This document shows positions 19,243 to 26,675 of a stretch of DNA of 64,000 nucleotides, piece after piece. The translations under genes and the position numbers were made by a program. Each line of letters begins with the position of its first letter. Position 1 is the first letter of the stretch. Origin of the DNA: Rhodospirillales bacterium. GTDB taxonomy: Bacteria; Pseudomonadota; Alphaproteobacteria; Rhodospirillales; Shumkoniaceae. Under the pieces are notes generated by a model. It searched no databases. It was not told where the DNA came from and saw nothing but the letters and a program-made list of their open reading frames with translations. Location of the stretch: positions 1-64,000 of the forward strand of contig JACZKS010000130.1 in assembly GCA_014859895.1 (NCBI GenBank), given 5' to 3'.

Positions 19243-20673
19243 ATGCAAAATTCCGACGCCATCTGGAAGCTAGTGGACGACCACCACAGGCATTTCGCCG
19301 ACCTCAGCGACCGCATCTGGGGCATGCCGGAAATCGCCTATACCGAATACCGCTCGGTGGCCGAGCACACGACCATGCTGCGGGCCCGGGGCTTCCGGGT
19401 GACCGAGAACGTGTCCGGCATTCCGACGGCAGTGATCGGCGAGGCCGGCCAGGGGGGGCCGGTCATCGCCATTCTCGGCGAATACGACGCCCTGCCCGGC
19501 CTCAGCCAGGAAGCCAACGTTGCCGAGCCGAAGCCGCTCGAAGCCGGCGGCGCCGGCCACGGCTGCGGCCACAACCTTCTGGGCTCCGCCGCCCTGCTGG
19601 CGGCGACCGCCCTCAAGGAGTGGCTGGAAAAGACCGGCCGGCCCGGCCGGGTGCGCTATTACGGCTGCCCGGCCGAGGAAGGCGGCGCCGCCAAGGCTTT
19701 CATGGTCCGCGACGGCGCCTTCGCCGACGTCGATGTCGCCATCACCTGGCATCCGGGATCAATGACACGGGTCGACGACGCCCTGTCGCTGGCCAACACG
19801 CGCATGGACTTCCATTTCACCGGCCGCGCTTCCCATGCGGCGGCGGCGCCGCATTTGGGGCGCAGCGCGCTCGACGCGGTGGAACTCATGAACGTCGGCG
19901 TCAACTACATGCGCGAGCATATGCCGCAGGACGCCCGCATCCATTACGCCATGCTGGATTCCGGCGGCATCGCGCCCAACGTGGTCCAGGCCTCGGCCAA
20001 GGTCCGCTACTCCATCCGTGCCCGCGACGTTCATGGCATGCTCGCCCTCAACGAGCGAGTGAAGAAGATTGCCGATGGGGCCGCCCTGATGACCGAGACC
20101 AAGGTCGCCATCTCGATCATGAGCGCGGTGTCCAACATGCTCGGCAACACCCCGCTGCGCGAGGCTATGCATCTCAACATGCAGCGCCTCGGCCCGGTGG
20201 GATTCGATGCCGCCGACCGCGACTACGCCGCCAGAATCCAAGCCACGCTCAGCGACGAGGACATCCTCAGCGGCTATCGGCGGGTCGGATTGCCGGTGCT
20301 GGAGGCCACTCCGCTCTGCGACTTTATCGTCCCGCTCGAGGCCGTCGGCGAGCCGATGATCGGCTCGACCGACGTCGCCGACGTCAGCTGGACGGTGCCC
20401 ACCGTCGAGGCCAGGGTCGCCACCTGCGCCATCGGCACGCCCGGCCATTCCTGGCAACTGACGGCCCAAGGCAAGGCGCCGGCCGCCCACAAGGGTTTGG
20501 CCTATGCCGCCAAGGTCATGGCCGCCACCGCCGTCGACCTGATGACCGACGAAGCACTGATGGCCCGCGCCAAGAAAGATTTCCGCGACCGTACGCAGAA
20601 GACGCCTTATGCCTGTCCCATTCCCAAGGACGTCCACCCACCGATCCAGCCGCGCCCGGCGGCCTTGGCATAG
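19243..20673 (+). CDS. M20-family metallo-amidohydrolase (AbgB/aminoacylase-like)
   Basis: Cytosolic zinc-type hydrolase of 476 residues that removes an acyl or aminobenzoyl group from an amino acid. Metal and catalytic residues are visible: ILGEYDALPG (Asp near 82), HGCGHNLLG (about 105-113), CPAEEGGAAK (Glu-Glu near 145), and TWHPGSM (His near 170). The dimerisation/lid insert begins ALSLANTRMDFHFTGRASHA. The overall pattern is that of AbgB p-aminobenzoyl-glutamate hydrolase relatives. Its position suggests stepwise breakdown of an N-acylated or amide-linked amino acid. Confidence 0.88.
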   Translation: MQNSDAIWKLVDDHHRHFADLSDRIWGMPEIAYTEYRSVAEHTTMLRARGFRVTENVSGIPTAVIGEAGQGGPVIAILGEYDALPGLSQEANVAEPKPLEAGGAGHGCGHNLLGSAALLAATALKEWLEKTGRPGRVRYYGCPAEEGGAAKAFMVRDGAFADVDVAITWHPGSMTRVDDALSLANTRMDFHFTGRASHAAAAPHLGRSALDAVELMNVGVNYMREHMPQDARIHYAMLDSGGIAPNVVQASAKVRYSIRARDVHGMLALNERVKKIADGAALMTETKVAISIMSAVSNMLGNTPLREAMHLNMQRLGPVGFDAADRDYAARIQATLSDEDILSGYRRVGLPVLEATPLCDFIVPLEAVGEPMIGSTDVADVSWTVPTVEARVATCAIGTPGHSWQLTAQGKAPAAHKGLAYAAKVMAATAVDLMTDEALMARAKKDFRDRTQKTPYACPIPKDVHPPIQPRPAALA

Positions 20674-20689
20674 GAAGGAGCACCCGGCG

Positions 20690-21652
20690 ATGCCCCCTGC
20701 GATCCGCCCCGTCCTGGCCATTCACGGCGGGGCCGGCACCGTCCCCAGGGAAACCATGACGGCCGAACGGGAGGACGCCTTTCACGCCGGGTTGCGCCAA
20801 GCCTTGCGGGCCGGCCACGCAGTGCTGAAGGACGGTGGCGCGGCCCTCGATGCCGTGACCAAGGCGGTGATGGCGCTGGAGGACGACCCCCTGTTCAACG
20901 CCGGCCGTGGCGCCGTCTTCACCGCCGACGGCAAAATCGAAATGGATGCCGCCGTGATGGACGGACGGGACCGACGGGCCGGGGCCGTCGCCGGCATCTG
21001 CGGGCCTCGCCATCCGGTTTTGGCTGCGCGGGCGGTGATGGAACAGACCGATCACGTTCTCCTGGCCGGCCCGGGGGCGCGCCGCTTCTGCCGGCAGGCA
21101 GGGCTCGAACACCGGCCGCTTTCATGGTTCCGCACCGAATTCCGCTGGCGGGCCCTGCAAGAGGAGTTGGAGCGGCGCCGTCTCGGGCTCGCCGACGACG
21201 GCGACGAGGCCCGGAAGCATGGAACGGTCGGCGCCGTCGCTTGCGATGCCCGCGGCAATCTTGCGGCCGTCACCTCGACCGGCGGCATGACGGCAAAAAT
21301 GCCCGGTCGGGTCGGCGATTCCCCGCTGCCAGGGGCAGGAACTTGGGCGGACGACGCGTCCTGTGCGGTCTCGGCGACCGGACACGGCGAGTTCTTCATT
21401 CGCTGCGCCGTCGGCCATGAAGTCGCGTCGCGTATAAGATGGCTAAAGCAGACGTTGGACGACGCGGCCAATGCCGTGGTCATGGAAGAACTCGCCGCCA
21501 TCGGCGGTTCGGGCGGGCTTATCGCCGTCGACCCGGGCGGTCACGTCACCATGCCCTTCAATTGCGCGGGCATGTATCGCGGCTTCGTCGCCGCCGACGG
21601 CAGCCTGCACACCGCGATCTATCGCGAACCCTTCCGCCTTGAACGGGTGTGA
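20690..21652 (+). CDS. Isoaspartyl peptidase / plant-type L-asparaginase (Ntn hydrolase)
   Basis: Precursor of 320 residues that self-cleaves before Thr179 in the sequence ARKHGTVGAVACD; the new N-terminal Thr is the nucleophile. Other marks are the N-terminal LAIHGGAGTVPRE, FNAGRGAVFTADGKIEMDA, and the ligand loop TSTGGMTAKMPGRVGDSPLP with its GDSPLPGAGTWAD continuation. The enzyme splits beta-aspartyl dipeptides or asparagine. ATG at 20690 follows a GGAAGGAG site. Last gene of the operon, so the pathway likely ends with release of aspartate. Confidence 0.93.
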   Translation: MPPAIRPVLAIHGGAGTVPRETMTAEREDAFHAGLRQALRAGHAVLKDGGAALDAVTKAVMALEDDPLFNAGRGAVFTADGKIEMDAAVMDGRDRRAGAVAGICGPRHPVLAARAVMEQTDHVLLAGPGARRFCRQAGLEHRPLSWFRTEFRWRALQEELERRRLGLADDGDEARKHGTVGAVACDARGNLAAVTSTGGMTAKMPGRVGDSPLPGAGTWADDASCAVSATGHGEFFIRCAVGHEVASRIRWLKQTLDDAANAVVMEELAAIGGSGGLIAVDPGGHVTMPFNCAGMYRGFVAADGSLHTAIYREPFRLERV

Positions 21653-21840
21653 CGCGACAACACCCGCCGCCACGACGAACCCCCGACCACGCCATCTGGG
21701 CCTAGACGGGATGAAGCGAGGCAGAATCGATTTGGGATTGAACTAACCCGCTGGCGCGGGAGGTAGGCGTGGTCCCGGACGGAAGGTTTCCGGTTTGAGA
21801 GGATATCGGGTGTTGAAGCCCGACCTTTCAGCCAGGAGAA
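21653..21840. other. Intergenic leader before the integrase remnant
   Basis: No gene is visible. The stretch includes AACCCGCTGGCGCGGG near 21742, a short hairpin. It probably belongs to the mobile-element remnant that follows. Confidence 0.3.
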
Positions 21841-21845
21841 GCCCG

Positions 21846-22040
21846 ATGACGGAGATGAGCCCTCTGCGCCGGCGGATGATCGAGGACATGACGGTCCGCA
21901 ATCTGTCGCCGGCGACGCAACGGTCCTATGTTCACGCGGTGGCGAAGTTCAGCCGCCATTTCAACCGGTCGCCGGATCGGCTCGGCCTGGAGGACGTTCG
22001 AGCCTACCAGGTGCATCTCGTTTCGAAGGGCATCTCATGG
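21846..22040 (+). pseudogene. Tyrosine integrase remnant, N-terminal domain only
   Basis: About 65 residues beginning MTEMSPLRRRMIEDMTVRNL, then LSPATQRSYVHAVAKFSRHF, and ending at VHLVSKGISWP, match the SAM-like core-binding domain of phage-type integrases, of the sort often found next to IS91-family transposases. The reading frame then runs without homology through an IS3 fragment in the opposite orientation. The catalytic R-HxxR-Y domain is missing, so it cannot recombine DNA. The longer open frame to 22478 is chimeric. Confidence 0.7.
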
Positions 22041-22331
22041 CCGGCGCCGGACCTGGAGCTTTTCCTCGGCGTAGAGCCGCCGCAGCTTCTTCTGGTTCAT
22101 GACGAGGCCTTCCCGCGCCAGCAAAAGATGGAGACGCCGATAACCGAACCACCGGCGCTGCCGCGACAACTCCCGCAGCCGCGTTCGAATCTCACCGTCG
22201 TCCGGCCGCCGCGACCGGTAGCGCACCGACGAACGATCCGCCTCCAAGACAGAACACGCCCGCCGCTCGCTCACCCCATGGGCGTCACGCAGGTGAGCGA
22301 CGGCTTGCCGCACAGCTGCGAGCGTCACCAT
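22035..22331 (-). pseudogene. IS3-family transposase OrfB, N-terminal fragment
   Basis: About 95 residues: HLRDAHGVSERRACSVLEAD, then a segment ending RRWFGYRRLHLLL and YAEEKLQVRRR. This is the region before the DDE integrase core in IS3-group OrfB. Homology stops at KLQVRRR near base 22042, exactly where the integrase remnant begins on the other strand. The catalytic domain is absent. Confidence 0.75.
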
Positions 22332-22592
22332 TTTTTTGCTGCGACGTCCTTCAACATGGCGTTGTCCAGCATGGCCTCAGCCAGCAGCTTCTTCAGCCGG
22401 GCGTTCTCCGCATCGAGCACCTTCAGCCGCCTGGCCTCCAACACCTCCAGGCCCCCGTACTTGGCTTTCCACTTGTAAAAGGTCGCCCCGCTGAACTCCG
22501 TGCCGGCGGCATACATCCGCCGTCGTCCCCCCAGCCTCCCGCTCCCGCAGGATGCCGATAATCTGTTCTTCCGTGAACCGGCTGCGCTTCAT
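22325..22592 (-). pseudogene. IS3-family transposase OrfA, frameshifted
   Basis: The start MKRSRFTEEQIIGILREREA and DVCRRHGV lie in one frame from the ATG at 22592, while the continuation FSGATFYKWKAKYGGLEVLE and LKKLLAEAMLDNAMLKDVAA lies in another frame ending at 22325. A frameshift near 22490-22510 therefore breaks the helix-turn-helix protein. Together with the truncated OrfB this is a dead IS3 copy. Confidence 0.8.
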
Positions 22593-22712
22593 TCGTCCGT
22601 CTCCTCGTTTTGCGACGGACTCTACCCATTCTTGGAGGAACTTTCCGGTCTCAGGTCATTTTGCACGGCGGTTTCGAGGGAAGAGCTCTACGAACTCGTG
22701 TAGTCCAAGCCG

Positions 22713-22787
22713 ATGACGAAAGTGGGAGAGCCGTTCAGCCCAAGGGAACTGGCCGTGAGGTTCACCGACACGAAGGGCTACTTCATC
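22713..22787 (+). mobile_element. Fragment of a second IS3-family OrfB
   Basis: The frame reads MTKVGEPFSPRELAVRFTDT followed by KGYFIT. The SPRELAVRFTDxxxYF motif is known from the HTH part of another IS3-type OrfB. It is cut off exactly at the stop codon of the converging arsA, so the ars operon boundary is a recombination scar. Confidence 0.55.
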
Positions 22788-24564
22788 ACGCGGCCTTTTC
22801 GGGTGCGGCTGTCGTCACCAGCCATTCAAGTCTCTCCGCGCCGACCGGCTCTTCCGCCTGCATCGGGACAACCGCGTGGCGCTTGGAAAGGCCGTTGCCG
22901 ACCGTAGCGATCTGATCCAACTCCGAAGCGGCCCGCCGTTGCAGCAGCGGATGTTCCGTTTCGGCCGCTGCCAGGCTGGCGTTGACGATCCACGCCCACG
23001 GCTCGATGCCGGCGCGGCGCAGATCGTCCTGAAGGTGCGCCGCCTCAAGGACCGGGGTTCTTTCCGGCAGGGTGACGATCAGGATCTTGGTCTGTTCCGG
23101 GTCCTGCAAACGCATCATCGGCGTCACGATGCGGCCCTGCGTGGCCGGATCGGCGTGTCGCACGATGTCACGGTGGTAGGAGCCCGTGGCGTCGAGCAGA
23201 AGAAGGGTGTGGCCGGTCGGCGCCGTGTCCATCACCACGAAGTGACGCGTGCTCTCCCGGATCACGCGCGAAAATGTCTGGAAGACGGCGATTTCCTCCG
23301 TACAGGGCGAGCGCAAATCCTCTTCCAGCATGGCACGCGCTTCGGCGTCGAGGTTCTTGCCCTTGGTCGCCAGCACCTGCTCGCGGTAGCGCGCCGTCGC
23401 CTCCGCCGGGTCGATACGGCTGACCGTCAGACGCGGCACCTCCTCGCCGAGCGTCTCGGCGAGGTGGGCGGCCGGGTCCGTCGTCGTCAGGAGAACCTCG
23501 TGCCCGCGTCTGGCAAGCTCAACCGCAACCGCCGCGGCCATGGTCGTCTTGCCGACGCCGCCCTTGCCCATGAACATGACGAGCCCCCGGCCAGGCCCTT
23601 CCAACGCGTCGAGGAGGGAGCCGAGGCCGCGAAGATCGTCCCGCGGCGTTTGTTCCCTATGCGGAGCGTCCGTTGCCGCCACGTCCGGCGCGTTTTCGGC
23701 GAACCGCCGGAGCGCATCGATCCCAACCAAGTTTTCGGACCGCAGCGGGAACACCTCGCGAGGCAGCCGCGCCACCTCGGCTTCCATGCCGGCGATTGCC
23801 GCCTGGTCCCGGCGCGCCAGGGCCGCCGCGAGCGGATCGCCGGTCGCGTCCTTCGGCATCAAGCCGTTGAGGGCCAGGTGCTGGTTGCCAATTCCGATGG
23901 CCGCCAGCTCGTTCGACGTCCGCGCCGCCTCGGCGAGGGCCGAGCGGTGCGGCCGGGCAACGAGGATCAGCCGCGTCGATTGAGGATCGGCGAGACGCTC
24001 CACCGCCGCGGCGTAGCGGGCATGCTGCTTCTCGAGGCCGGCCAGCGGGCCGAGGCAGGACGCATCACCCCTGCCGGCGTCGAGGAAGCCCGACCACGCG
24101 CCCGGCAGCTTCAAGAGCCTGATGGTATGCCCGGTGGGCGCCGTGTCGAAGATGACGTGGGCGTAACGGCCGGTCAGCACGTCGTCGGTCAACAGCGCGG
24201 TGAACTCGTCGAAGGCGGCGATCTCGGTCGTGCAGGCGCCGGACAGCTGCTCCTCGATGGAACGCAGCGCCTTTTCCGGCAAGGCGCCACGCATCGGGCC
24301 GACGATCCGCTCGCGGTACTGCGCCGCCGCCTCTTCGGGATCGATCTCGATGGCATCGAGCCCGGACGCCCGCGGGATCGCCGTGATGCGATTGCCGATC
24401 TTGGTCTCGAACACCTGGCCCACGTTGGAGGCGGGGTCGGTGCTGACCAGCAGAACCCGCTTACCCTCATCGGCGAGGCGCAATGCCGTCGCGCAGGCAA
24501 GCGACGTCTTGCCGACGCCGCCCTTGCCGGTGAAGAAGACGAACTTTGGCAGATTGTCGAACAT
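22786..24564 (-). CDS. arsA: ArsA arsenite-stimulated ATPase
   Basis: Cytosolic ATPase of 592 residues that energises an arsenite carrier. It has two homologous halves, each with a P-loop: FFTGKGGVGKTSLA (about 10-23) and VMFMGKGGVGKTTMA (about 325-340). Each half also has the ArsA signal sequence DTAPTGHT. The ATG at 24564 (MFDNLPKFVFF) fixes the start. No arsB/acr3 is directly adjacent; acr3-type genes lie 11-20 kb away. The 3' end abuts IS debris, so a downstream pump gene may have been lost. Confidence 0.95.
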   Translation of the reverse strand: MFDNLPKFVFFTGKGGVGKTSLACATALRLADEGKRVLLVSTDPASNVGQVFETKIGNRITAIPRASGLDAIEIDPEEAAAQYRERIVGPMRGALPEKALRSIEEQLSGACTTEIAAFDEFTALLTDDVLTGRYAHVIFDTAPTGHTIRLLKLPGAWSGFLDAGRGDASCLGPLAGLEKQHARYAAAVERLADPQSTRLILVARPHRSALAEAARTSNELAAIGIGNQHLALNGLMPKDATGDPLAAALARRDQAAIAGMEAEVARLPREVFPLRSENLVGIDALRRFAENAPDVAATDAPHREQTPRDDLRGLGSLLDALEGPGRGLVMFMGKGGVGKTTMAAAVAVELARRGHEVLLTTTDPAAHLAETLGEEVPRLTVSRIDPAEATARYREQVLATKGKNLDAEARAMLEEDLRSPCTEEIAVFQTFSRVIRESTRHFVVMDTAPTGHTLLLLDATGSYHRDIVRHADPATQGRIVTPMMRLQDPEQTKILIVTLPERTPVLEAAHLQDDLRRAGIEPWAWIVNASLAAAETEHPLLQRRAASELDQIATVGNGLSKRHAVVPMQAEEPVGAERLEWLVTTAAPEKAA

Positions 24565-24605
24565 GGTTTTCCTGCGTCGCTGCGGCTGCGCCTCGGGATG
24601 ATCGG

Positions 24606-25199
24606 TCAGCAACAGCCTTTGCCTTGAGGCGCACTGCCGCCGCCGCAGCATGACGAGGTCTTGGGCGCCTCGGCGCCGAGAATCCGATCGGCCAGACCCA
24701 GCATGTTGCTGGCGGAAGCCTGCTTCACGGCCTCGCCGATCCTCACGGCCTCGCGCATGGCCCATGACGGGACACCCAACTTGCGCGCCTTGTCGTAATG
24801 GAACTTGAAGCAGGGCTCGCAGTTCGCGCCGATCGCCGCCCCAATGGCGATGAGCTCTCTCACCTGCCCGCTGATCGCCCCGGGCGCATCCCGGCTCTCG
24901 ACGCCGGCCATTTCAGCGAGTTCGTCCCGGGCGGGATAACGGCCGCTCGCGACAAGGGTATCGCCGACGACAATGGCCGGAAGCTCGTCACCTTCGGAGC
25001 GCTCCATGAGGGCTTTCACAGCCGCGTTCTCGATGAACCGGGCCGGCTCCTGCGCCAGGTTGAAGCGGCGCACCTCCACGCCCTGGCTCTTCAGCCAGTC
25101 GAGATCGCCCGCAAACTGCGCGAGTTTCGGATCGACCTCCGGACCGCAGACGCCGGTCGAGCAGCACATGGGAGGGTCGTAGACGGTAACAGTGGTCAT
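24606..25199 (-). CDS. arsD: ArsD metallochaperone fused to a CMD/AhpD-like domain
   Basis: Protein of 197 residues. Residues 1-105 are ArsD, which hands arsenite to ArsA, with the canonical Cys12-Cys13-Cys18 set in YDPPMCCSTGVCGPEVDP. Residues about 108-175 match the carboxymuconolactone decarboxylase/AhpD fold: ELIAIGAAIGANCEPCFKFH, giving a full CxxC-xxx-H redox motif (C127, C130, H134). The tail carries two Cys pairs (SSCCGGG and GKGCC). Normal ArsD is about 120 residues, so this is a natural fusion. ATG at 25199 follows AGGAAA. It sits between arsR and arsA in the same operon. Confidence 0.88.
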   Translation of the reverse strand: MTTVTVYDPPMCCSTGVCGPEVDPKLAQFAGDLDWLKSQGVEVRRFNLAQEPARFIENAAVKALMERSEGDELPAIVVGDTLVASGRYPARDELAEMAGVESRDAPGAISGQVRELIAIGAAIGANCEPCFKFHYDKARKLGVPSWAMREAVRIGEAVKQASASNMLGLADRILGAEAPKTSSCCGGGSAPQGKGCC

Positions 25200-25225
25200 G
25201 GGGAATTTCCTGTTTGGTTGGATGA

Positions 25226-25612
25226 TCAATCGGTTTCACAGCCGGCAGGCGGGCAGCAGTTCGGCCCGCCGAGTTCGCCGCGACTGTCCTTGTCGAAGAC
25301 GGCATTCAGCAGCGCGGCCAATGGAAGAAGGCTTTTTGGGTTGAGCGAGTAGCAGACGCGCGGTCGCTCGATCTCGCCGACGATGATTCCCGCCGCCTTG
25401 AGAATGCGCAGATGCTCGGAAACCGTGGATTGGGCAAGCCCCACCTCGCCCACGATGTCGCCGCCGATGCAAGACGGCTTGCCGAGCAACAGGCGCACGA
25501 TCTGAACCCGTGCGGGATGACCAAGCGCCTTGGCAATGGCCGCAACTTCGTCAGCGGCTGCCGTCTTTCGGGCTTCCAGCGCGCAGGGCCGTCGGACGGT
25601 GAGGACGGCCAT
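25226..25612 (-). CDS. arsR: ArsR-family arsenical-responsive repressor (C-terminal Cys type)
   Basis: Winged-helix repressor of 128 residues. The DNA-reading helix is in GLAQSTVSEHLRILKAAGII. It lacks the classic ELCVCDL metal site in helix 3 and instead has Cys48 and a C-terminal cluster GGPNCCPPAGC (C119, C120, C125), similar in plan to AfArsR-type proteins with a late Cys trio. First gene of arsR-arsD-arsA, with a GAGGAAT ribosome site. It should repress its own operon through the palindrome just upstream. Confidence 0.9.
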   Translation of the reverse strand: MAVLTVRRPCALEARKTAAADEVAAIAKALGHPARVQIVRLLLGKPSCIGGDIVGEVGLAQSTVSEHLRILKAAGIIVGEIERPRVCYSLNPKSLLPLAALLNAVFDKDSRGELGGPNCCPPAGCETD

Positions 25613-25624
25613 GTTCTATTCCTC

Positions 25625-25651
25625 ATATCGTTAATCGTCGATTTACGATAT
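25625..25651. promoter_or_regulatory. ArsR operator palindrome of the arsRDA operon
   Basis: ATATCGT at 25625-25631 and ACGATAT at 25645-25651 form an inverted repeat with 13 bases between. Inner parts (TTAATCGTCGATTTA) are also nearly symmetric. It lies 13-39 bases ahead of the arsR start, where an autorepressor would block transcription. Confidence 0.65.
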
Positions 25652-25946
25652 ATAACCTACCTGCCAACCCCGGTCAACACGGATGCTTATGTCCGATGCG
25701 CTCGGCATCAAGGGTGAGACTGACTTCTGTCGCACGCAAACAACTGAAACCCGGCCCAGGGGAATCCGGGCCGGGCCTCTTTCTGTCTCAGCTAGCCAGG
25801 CAGAATAGATAGCGGGCCCTGTTGGTCTGTATACCTGACCGTCACGTGTAGCGACGCGCTCCGTTCCGATCACTCTTTTGTCCTCGAACGACACCCGCAG
25901 GCGACCCATGGCCCGAATTCGGGCCTGATTTAGCCAGCCAAAGAGT
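25652..25946. other. Gap between arsR and the TorD-type gene, with a hairpin terminator
   Basis: I see no credible gene; the open frame across it has no recognisable domain. CCCGGCCC (25750-25757) and GGGCCGGG (25768-25775) form an 8-bp stem. Read on the minus strand it is followed by TTTCAGTTGTTT, so it is a moderate rho-independent terminator for the molybdoenzyme operon and keeps it apart from arsRDA. Confidence 0.5.
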
Positions 25947-26675
25947 CTACCCGGTTTTTCCGCCCGCCGACGCCTGGGGGCCATCGCCACTCGGAGAGAG
26001 GGCAACCGCCAGGCGATTGGCCATCTCGGTCTCGTCCGTCGAGATGAAGGCGCCGGCCAGTTCCGCGATCTGCCGGTAGAACGGCAGCATCGCCTGCTCG
26101 GCGACCCGCCGGCAGAACGTGGGTGCCCATGCGGCGAGGTGCCGGCTCATGAATTCGCCTTGGTGGCGCAGGCATGAAAGCGCCCGCGCGGTATCGCCAT
26201 CCTTCAGGGCCGCCGCCTCCATGGCTGCCAATATCGCCATGAATTCCATCTCGATCCCGATATGGTCCGGCAGCCCGGAAAACGTCGCAGCGTACTCGAA
26301 TCCGGCCGCCTCGATGTCGCGTTTGACGATAGCGGTTTCAGCACCCCATAGCTGGCCGCCCCCGCCCCGAGCATGAACCGATTCGTAGGGCGGCACGTGC
26401 TTGCCGGGACCAAGGAAAAGCCGTGTGTATTCGACGGCCATGTCTTCAAGGACGCGGTCGTCCGGACCGTCGAGAAGTTCGGGCCCGAGCGTTACGCCGG
26501 CGGCCAACAATGCCTTGCGCAACGTGGGCTCCCTGATTCGGCGCAGCAGATCGGCCGACGGTTCGGTGAGAAATATCCGTGCAAGGAAGCCATAGAGGTT
26601 GCCGCGTTGCGTGGCCGTTTCAGCCGATGCCGAAGAACGACTTTTCCCGCGAAGTGCTCGTGCGGTTCTAGACAT
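25947..26675 (-). CDS. TorD/DmsD-family chaperone for the molybdoenzyme
   Basis: Cytosolic all-helical chaperone of 242 residues that holds the catalytic subunit for cofactor insertion and checks its twin-arginine signal. Family marks are YTRLFLGPGKHVPPYESVHA and LPDHIGIEMEFMAILAAMEA. Its ATG at 26675 overlaps the catalytic-subunit stop by 8 bases, so the two are translationally coupled and this chaperone is specific for that enzyme. Confidence 0.9.
   Translation of the reverse strand: MSRTARALRGKSRSSASAETATQRGNLYGFLARIFLTEPSADLLRRIREPTLRKALLAAGVTLGPELLDGPDDRVLEDMAVEYTRLFLGPGKHVPPYESVHARGGGGQLWGAETAIVKRDIEAAGFEYAATFSGLPDHIGIEMEFMAILAAMEAAALKDGDTARALSCLRHQGEFMSRHLAAWAPTFCRRVAEQAMLPFYRQIAELAGAFISTDETEMANRLAVALSPSGDGPQASAGGKTG

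Noticed and set aside
21795..22478. One 227-residue protein spanning the integrase remnant
   Set aside because: Only the first part is integrase-like; the rest is the antisense of an IS3 fragment.
22876..24627. Plus-strand open frame (583 residues) opposite arsA
   Set aside because: Shadow of arsA, Arg/Asp/Gly-rich with no motif.
25643..26005. Minus-strand frame of 120 residues between arsR and the TorD-type gene
   Set aside because: No homology that I recognise, it crosses a terminator hairpin, and it overlaps the end of the TorD gene.
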